From assembly GCA_018398585.1 (NCBI GenBank), contig JAGTTD010000022.1:3933501-3997500 (forward strand): a DNA stretch of 64,000 nt, read 5' to 3'. Both the position numbers and the translations under genes were made by a program. This DNA comes from Simmondsia chinensis. Its lineage: Eukaryota > Streptophyta > Magnoliopsida > Caryophyllales > Simmondsiaceae. The notes below the pieces were generated by a model, which was not told where the DNA came from, searched no databases, and saw nothing but the letters and a program-made list of their open reading frames with translations. Below are positions 58,090 to 64,000 of the stretch, one piece after another (within the stretch, counting starts at the first letter, position 1; the number at the start of each line of letters is the position of its first letter).

Positions 58090-59712
58090 AGTACTCCAAT
58101 ATATACTAAAAAATAAAGTAAATAATTTGTTCTCGATTTTGACACAAATGATCCAGTCCCATAAAAAATGTGGCTTTATGTATCATTATTTGAATAACTT
58201 TGAAGCATGTTATGAAGCAAACTTAAACAAATACATAAGAGTTCCCGATATAGAACCCAGGACTGAATCAAATAACAGCGTATTTGGTCAAATAATCATA
58301 ACTTAAACGCCTCTACTTTGACCCAAATTTTCAACCCAAATGAACAAACTTGATTTTCCACAAGACCCATTTGGATAACACGATATGGGTTTTGAGTAGG
58401 ATGATAGGGATCCCTATCGTAAGCTTTCCATCCATCAAAGTACTCTGAATTCTAGCCATGCCGGTTATTTGTTGCAATTCTCGGTAGAAACACACCATTG
58501 TTGCAACTCATCTTACTTTTCATCACCTCCATTCGATCCTCTCGATTCAGTCCTTGAACTTTTTGGGTTCTTTTTATCAACTAAAGGAGATCAAATATGT
58601 CTATTTTATATGTGAATAGTGTAAGCACCAAAAGCAAGGAATGTTTGTTTGAAAGAAAAATGAATTGGTCAAGAGTATTTATAGGAGATGGGTGGGGGTG
58701 TGACGTGAAGTCAGGAAAGTCGAAACAAAGCTTTCAAAAATGAGTACCAAACTCAACCCCTCAAACCAAAAAGGCCACGTAACATCACATATGCTGGCCG
58801 GTTGTATCTCTTCTTGTTCGTAATTGCTTGCGTGATAGTCCTTTATTTCTACGTTTTTACCTTAGTTAACTTCTCTACTGTTAATTGTTATAGTATAAAG
58901 TTATTCTTCAACTTTTATTTGTCGGTTTAATCTTTTGGGGATGGTGTATGATAGTGTCAACATGTGAGTCTAATAAGAATATCATGTTGGAGTTGTAAGG
59001 GAGAAAAGATAGATATATAAGTTTATAGATTATTTCAGTTAGTGTTGATTGTTTTCAGGATGGAACCCCCTGGACTTATATATAGACCTCGTGTGTTTCA
59101 ACTTTGTGGGTCAAGTTTAAACCAAGATGATAATCAAGGAAATAATTATCTCAAAAATCTTATATTGATATGTTGATGGATGAAGGTACATGAATGATCT
59201 TATATTCAAAATTTTCTCTCATGTGAAACTCATTAGTTTTAAAGTGTGGATAATGTACATGCTTATATCACATTATGTACTTTAATTGTGTTAATATTGA
59301 AAGTGAGAGATTTTGGAATTCAAACTTTTTGAACTCTTGGTTAACCAGTTTTGATATCATATTCAAAGAACCAATAGTTCCAACAGTTTAAGCTAATTGG
59401 TGAAGGCGCATCAATGATTTTGTTCTACGGTACAAATTACTGCGTACAAATTAATGCGGTATAACTAGTACCTCTTTGTTCTTACTTGAGCTTGATAAGC
59501 GTTAGTGAGCTCGAGTTTGAGCAAGCCCTTATCACCATTTTCTAAACTTCTATTTGGACTTGGTTCATGACATGTTAGTATGCCCTGTGGTGAACTAGTC
59601 TTGTTAGTCTAATCGAGTTGAGTTTGCTATCGATAAAAGCTTAATCTAACATGTAAACCTTTAAGAAGGAACTTCTGTTCACATTTCAATATGGCATGTC
59701 GCAAGAATTAAG

Positions 59713-59859
59713 ATATATTATTTTTGTTCAAAAAAATCAAGATATATTAAGCTTTTTTTCCTCCTATGTGGATAATTATATATTTCACATTTATATAATG
59801 AATGTATCAGAGTTTCGTTCGATTTGATTGAAATGTTGTAGTTTAAGCTACATTGTAGT
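59713..59859. other. Short intergenic stretch
   Basis: AT-rich; nothing recognised. Confidence 0.4.
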
Positions 59860-60351
59860 ATAGTTATACGTCATTCATATTAATTTTTACTTGTGTTCGG
59901 ATATTATATCCGAGCTTTATTGATCAAGACGTGACGAGTTTGATCTCAACCTTCCATTTTAATATTAATATTATTTTAGCAATGACCACTCAAGTGAAGG
60001 GACATCTTAAAGTATAAAACTATTCATAAACTTTCACCTATCGATTTAAGCTTTTAAGACTATTAGAATATGAAAATCATTCTTGTACCTTTACACATTA
60101 GCTCAGGATTTTGAAACAGCCGATTTTTTGACATAATATCAAAGCTTGTTGACCAAAAGGTCATTAGTTCAAGCCTACAACCCGCACTTTCAATGTTAAC
60201 ATAATTTAAATTTAAAATATGAGGCTTGCATGTGCACTATCAATACTTCAAACCCAATGGGTGTTCCCGTGTGGGGACTTGTTAGAGCACCAAATTTGTT
60301 CTTGAACTTTTATCCATTAGTTTAAACTTTTTAGACAATTGATTCATTGGG
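59860..60351 (+). mobile_element. Tandem chain of SMART elements
   Basis: A PBS-like ttatatccgagctttattgatc (about 59908) with internal sequence, then an LTR-like unit (about 60008-60060), then a second LTR (60061-60133; TATTAGAATATG to TTTGACA), a PBS-like TAATATCAAAGC, a second interior, and a third LTR starting TGTTAGAGCACC at 60280. The order interior-LTR-LTR-interior-LTR suggests two units side by side. All are decayed. Confidence 0.6.
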
Positions 60352-60972
60352 GTCACCAATCATGAGTCATGAGTCACTAGTTTTTCCTGTGCGATATATG
60401 GGTGATGTTTACACCGTAAATCACTTATTGCTATTGTTTGTAGTCGAAAGGGATGTCGTCATCCTAAGTAAAAGCGCAATATATGTTTAGGAGTTGTATA
60501 TACTGTCTCACAACTATGAGCAACATATGAATATTCTTTAATGCTTTTTATAAATGGTAAAATGTAAATATCCCCTATTTTTTGTATGTCAGGTAGCTTT
60601 GATTGTAGATTTGTATTAAGGTGAATTATATAGTAGTAACATGCGGTTTCATATATTAATGTATTGGTCTATAAGTTTTATAAAATAATATTTTAGTCGA
60701 AAAATTATATAAATTTAATAAAATATTTCAAACGGCGGTATATAAGGGTATAAAATAAGTCTCTCATGACTCATGAAACTTTTGTTCATTAGTAATGTCA
60801 CAAAATTACCGTTCATGTGTCCATCGAGGGAAATAAGGAATAGATGTCAAGTATACCAACAAAAGATAGCAAGTTCTACACATTTTTGTATTGTCATTTG
60901 GATTATTTTATTTTTTATTTGACTTTTTGGACACATAATTAATACAATTTTTTATTTGATTTTTTGTATTGT
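60352..60972. other. AT-rich intergenic DNA
   Basis: No gene or repeat recognised. Confidence 0.45.
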
Positions 60973-61102
60973 CAGGTTGGGGGTCCTCGGAAATAGCCTC
61001 CCTTCAGGGTAGCTCTCTAAAGGGGGAAGGCTGCGTACATCCACCCCATACCCTGCGTATGCGGGAGCCCTTGTGGTACTGGGTCTGCTGTTGTTGTTAT
61101 TG
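60973..61102 (+). mobile_element. 5S-SINE copy 10, body and tail only
   Basis: CAGGTTGGGGGTCCTCGGAA, AGGCTGCGTACATCCACCCC, GCGGGAGCCC, ACTGGG and a TTG tail. The head is missing. It lies 21 bases before the full-length copy 11. Confidence 0.85.
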
Positions 61103-61123
61103 TACATTTGATAAAAGTTTATT

Positions 61124-61360
61124 ACCAAAGAGGGCACCAACGCCCTGTCACCGGATCCCATTAGAACTCCGAAGTTAAGCATGCTTGGGCGAGAGTAGTA
61201 CCAAGATGGGTGACCTCCTGGGAAGTCCTCACCCTCAGGTTGGGGGCACTGGGAAACAGCCTCTCTTCAGGTTAACACCCTTAAGGGGGAAGGCTGGGTA
61301 CGTCCGCCCCCCAAACGCTGGGTAGGCGGGAGCTCTTGAGTCACTGAGTATGTTCCTTTA
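61124..61360 (+). mobile_element. 5S-SINE copy 11, full length, 17-bp target duplication
   Basis: The best copy, 237 bases. Head from ACCAAAGAGGGCACC; 5S rRNA similarity from CACCGGATCCCATTAGAACT through GAAGTTAAGCATGCTTGGGC, GAGAGTAGTACC and GATGGGTGACCTCCTGGGAA to GTCC (61153-61231). This covers the box A, intermediate element and box C of the 5S internal promoter. The body has GGGAAACAGCC, GGGGAAGGCTGGGTACGTCC and GGCGGGAGCTC. Flanked by an exact 17-bp direct repeat TTTGATAAAAGTTTATT (61107-61123; 61361-61377). Confidence 0.9.
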
Positions 61361-61377
61361 TTTGATAAAAGTTTATT

Positions 61378-61907
61378 GTAAATACTTCTTTTTGGGTAGG
61401 ATTAGAGTCATATATGGAAGCATATTACAATATCAATTTTTATTTCCTTTTGTACAATATTACTTTTTGGAAATTTTGAATGTTTCTCTTGTTTTATATT
61501 TTCTTTTTTACATTTTGTATAAACTCTGTTGGATATTTTAATAAAAAAAATATTTTTCAATGTAATTTTGAAATTTAATATAATTTTGATGATGCCATTT
61601 ATACTCTTCAAATTATTGATAAATTTTTATTTAATACAAATAGTGATATTCTCCTAACTAAATGCTTGGGACAATTAAATATTATTTTTTAATGGTTTAA
61701 CGCCTGGAGCAATTTAAATGCTACGTTACATATGATGTTTTACTGCAACGGTAATTTGTTAAAAATAGAATGTGTGTTAAAGGCTTGATCAATATATATG
61801 CCTCTATTGAATACAGAAAGGCGTGTGTCTTTGTTATTTCTTTTACAAAAAATTATATTTTTAATTTTTGGCTAAGTATGGTGTTGTGGAGGCACTAACT
61901 TTCGAGA
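61378..61907. other. AT-rich intergenic DNA
   Basis: No gene recognised; the last ~100 bases (aggcgtgtgtctttgttatt) may be the end of an LTR belonging to element V. Confidence 0.4.
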
Positions 61908-62160
61908 TTGTGCAGATTGAGAAAGTATCAACAGTGGTTGGGCGTTGTATCCAGGAGGCGGCGCGCCGGTACTTGCTGCACCGGCTTAGATCTGAGAGGG
62001 GCGCTAAACCGTCTTAAAGAGAGAGTGATCTGCGCCTCGCTCAACTGTGACTTTATTGGTATTTCGTCATCTCTACGAGTATTGGTAATATCTTTCTACT
62101 TCATACTTTTGTATAATATTATTGTGTTTAGTTCCAATAATTTTAAGACAGTTTATAGCT

Positions 62161-62646
62161 CTCTATGGTAAACCTAGTCAGATCTCTACTAATGAATATA
62201 ATCCTATGGAGTATTTCGTAACCATGATAACTGAACTAAACAATGTTGAAAATCATGACGGCTGGTGGGTAGACACCGGTGCCTCTAGGCATGTGCGTTA
62301 TAATAAAAATTTGTTTAAAACTTATAGCATTCTTGAGAGCGTCCGCAAAATATTGCTAGGGGACTCTCAAACCCCAAATGTTTTAGGCATCAGTGATATA
62401 GAAATCAAATTAATTTCCAGGAAGGTTGTAACTTTAAAAGATGTCCTCTATACTCCTGAAATTAGGAAAAACCTCGTTTTAGGTTATCTCTTAAATAGGG
62501 CAGGCTTTAAGCAGATTTTTAAATCTGACCAATATATTATTACAAAAAATGGTGTCTTTATTGGTAAGGCTATACTTGCGATGGTATGTTTAAACTCGAC
62601 GTTAAAATTGATAAAATTGCTCCTATAACAGTTTATAATGTTTCTT
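62161..62646 (+). pseudogene. Protease region of Copia V
   Basis: Encodes WWVDTGASRHV (active site DTG intact, about 62266-62298), KILLGDSQTPNVLG, the LKDVLYTPEIRKNLV block typical of Copia proteases, and ITKNGVFIGK. One base is missing near 62570; in the new frame it continues GMFKLDVKIDKIAP and VYNVS. It is cut at 62646 by the solo LTR but would continue in frame at 63200 if that were not there. Confidence 0.8.
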
Positions 62647-63194
62647 TGTCACAAACCCAAAGGTTGGTGACGAGCACTGATACCACTTTTTCACGAACCT
62701 AAGCTCGTGACTTAGATAGATTTTGAGAAGGAGGGAGAATTAGAGAAGAATTAGAGAGAGAGAGAGTAGAAGTAGAGAGATTTAGAAGGGAGTTAGAGAA
62801 GAAAGGAAGTTGGAATTAGAGGGAGAGAGGGGGAGTCGGTTGAGAGTAGAGGAAAGAGAGGGAAGAGTTCAAATTGTTGTTTGTTATTGATTGATTGATT
62901 CCAAAGCCACACATTACATTTGTTTAAATAGACAAAAATGGAGGGAGAGGGTTGGTTGCCCCTAAGACCTAGACCCTCAGATATAGCCCCACTTAATTAA
63001 TGTAATTACATGATTACAATTTTAAATTAACCCCTTGCCTCCTTCTTCTTCCCTCCTAAACCCATTTCGAATTCAAAATTTAAACTAATTAATTTTACAA
63101 TATTTTTCATTACATAGCCGATACAAAAATAATAAAAGCGAAAAATAGCCGTTTGGTTCTTTGGCTTGTCAGAGTCACGGCTAGGATCGTGACA
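62647..63194 (+). mobile_element. Solo LTR inserted in the V coding region
   Basis: 548 bases with TGTCAC...GTGACA ends, flanked by an exact 5-bp direct repeat TTCTT (62642-62646; 63195-63199). Contains GA-rich sequence (62730-62870), a direct repeat of tgattgattgatt type, and no ORF. Ends and size fit one LTR left after LTR-LTR recombination. It is unrelated to the other LTRs here, so its parent family is not in the window. Confidence 0.8.
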
Positions 63195-63199
63195 TTCTT

Positions 63200-64000
63200 G
63201 TGTGAATCATTGGCATGCTAGGCTTTGTCATGTGAATAGCAAGTATTTGAGTAATATGAGTTATCTAGGCTTACTACCCAAATTTGGAAATAATTTTGAA
63301 AAATGTGAAGTTTGTAGTATGACTAAAATTACTAAAAGGTAGAAAGAAATACCGAGTTGCTAGAATTAATCCACTCGGATATGTGTGAATTTGAAGGAAT
63401 ATTAACGAGGGGTGGAAAAAGGTATTTTATAAGCTTTATTGACGATTTTTTAAAATACTCTTACGTGTACCTTATGAAAAATAAAAGTGAAGCTTTTGAG
63501 AAATTAACAACTTTTATCAAAGAGGTAGAAAATTGTTTTGATAAAAAAATAAAAATGTTTAGAACCGATAGAGGTAGAGAATATGACACATATGGCCTAA
63601 TTGATTATATTCAACCCGTTGGTATAGTGCATGAAGTTACTCCTCCCTATTCTTCTCCCTCTAATGGTGTAGCGGAACGAAAAAATAGATCATTAATTAA
63701 CTTGATGAATGCCATGCTAGTTAGCTCCGGAGCCCCTAATAAGCTATGGGGAGGGGCAATTCTCACCGCTAATTATATATTTAATCGAGTGCCTCGTAAG
63801 AAAATTTTAAAAATACCCTACGAACTATGGAGGAATAGAAAACCAAATTTGAGTTATCTAAGGGTATGGGGGTGTCTAGCCTGTGCGAGAAAAACCGATC
63901 CAAAAATTCCTAAATTTGGAATAAGAGTAATAAGAAGTGTCTTTATAGGTTATACTTTGAATAGTAAAGCCTATAGATTTTTAGACCTTGAGAATAATGT
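63200..64000 (+). pseudogene. Integrase of Copia V, partial
   Basis: Pre-integrase zinc region (HWHARLCHVN, then CEVCSMTKITK) to about 63338, where a small deletion changes frame. From 63339 an uninterrupted frame runs to the window end: LLELIHSDMC, SFIDDFLKYSYVY, FRTDRGREY, NGVAERKNRSL (DDE: D, D, E all present) and, past the core, YELWRNRKPNLSYL and VFIGYT. Translation has no stop for 220 codons, so decay here is light. RT and RNase H would lie beyond the window. Confidence 0.85.

Larger units (their letters stand above)
51302..58532 (-). pseudogene. ACC synthase pseudogene, exons 1-3 only
   Basis: Minus-strand copy of ACS. Exon 1: 58532-58350 (183 bases, MEVMKSKM...); exon 2: 53257-53126 (132 bases); exon 3: 51462-51302 (161 bases). 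Each exon keeps its exact length and GT/AG borders, but there is a TAG at codon 27 (58454-58452) and a TAA in exon 2 (53236-53234), and exon 3 has changed residues in conserved SGGATGANE (now SREATGANE). Exon 4, with the PLP lysine, is absent because the duplication ends in intron 3. Intron 1 holds Copia W and intron 2 a LINE and a SINE. Not a working enzyme; it points towards the active gene. Confidence 0.9.
50060..59712 (-). repeat. Right arm of the inverted duplication, swollen by insertions
   Basis: Inverted match of 39510-43917. Leaving out element W, the RTE LINE, the SINE piece and the MITE, about 3.3 kb remains. It contains the ACC synthase pseudogene and its promoter flank. The upstream flank matches through 59700 (tatcgataaaagcttaatct; gcaagcccttatcacc). 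Confidence 0.85.
61908..64000 (+). mobile_element. Copia element V, cut by the window end
   Basis: Leader-like sequence (61908-62120: ggttgggcgttgtatccagg, agatctgag..., tctgcgcctcgctcaac) followed by protease, a solo-LTR insertion, then pre-integrase and integrase running off the window. No gag was recognised between leader and protease, so it is probably deleted. The 5' LTR could not be bounded. Confidence 0.7.

Noticed and set aside
61153..61231. Possible 5S rRNA gene
   Set aside because: Only the middle and 3' part of 5S is present, fused to a SINE body with target duplication; not an rRNA gene.

Overview
The window looks like a gene-poor, AT-rich stretch of a flowering-plant nuclear genome, probably a eudicot; the species cannot be named from the sequence. 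It has one intact multi-exon gene, an ACC synthase, with GT-AG introns. Almost everything else is transposable-element sequence in nested layers: LTR retrotransposons primed by initiator tRNA-Met or by a tRNA-Asp-like site, RTE and L1 LINEs, SINEs, tiny LTR elements (SMART/TRIM type), MITEs and a long-TIR foldback element. No bacterial-type operons, CRISPR arrays, organellar genes or tRNA/rRNA genes were seen, apart from many pieces of a 5S-rRNA-derived repeat.

Layout. 1-2585: AT-rich intergenic. 2586-17766: a nested stack. Copia X has its 5' LTR split by an Athila-like Ty3/gypsy element (G). G in turn carries a truncated Copia Y at its 3' end. A perfect 5-bp target duplication (tcacc) closes X. 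17767-29400: intergenic DNA with SINEs, an L1 remnant, a foldback element, RTE LINE pieces and long poly-C/poly-G runs. 29414-34458: near-complete Tork/Tnt1-like Copia Z, broken by stops and one frameshift. 34576-39500: SINEs, SMART repeats, a 1.1-kb long-TIR element carrying a plant-mobile-domain-like fragment, and a minisatellite inside a probable LTR. 39510-43917 and 50060-59712: arms of a large inverted duplication. The left arm holds the promoter and exons 1-3 of the ACC synthase gene; exon 4 lies just beyond its end. The right arm holds an ACC synthase pseudogene (exons 1-3 with stops, no exon 4) that later received an Ale-like Copia (W), an RTE LINE, a SINE piece and a MITE. 59712-64000: SMART chain, two more SINEs, and a Copia element (V) that runs off the window and is split by a solo LTR with an exact target duplication.

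The one clear host function is ethylene synthesis: ACC synthase makes ACC from S-adenosylmethionine. Its C-terminus has the RLS and Ser-Pro sites of type-1 isoforms. Three patterns stand out: a SINE family with a 5S rRNA head and internal promoter region; a perfect palindrome (CCGATCGATCGG and variants) clustered in the LTRs of unrelated Copia and gypsy elements; and stop codons lying where conserved glutamines are expected, as from C-to-T decay of methylated cytosines.
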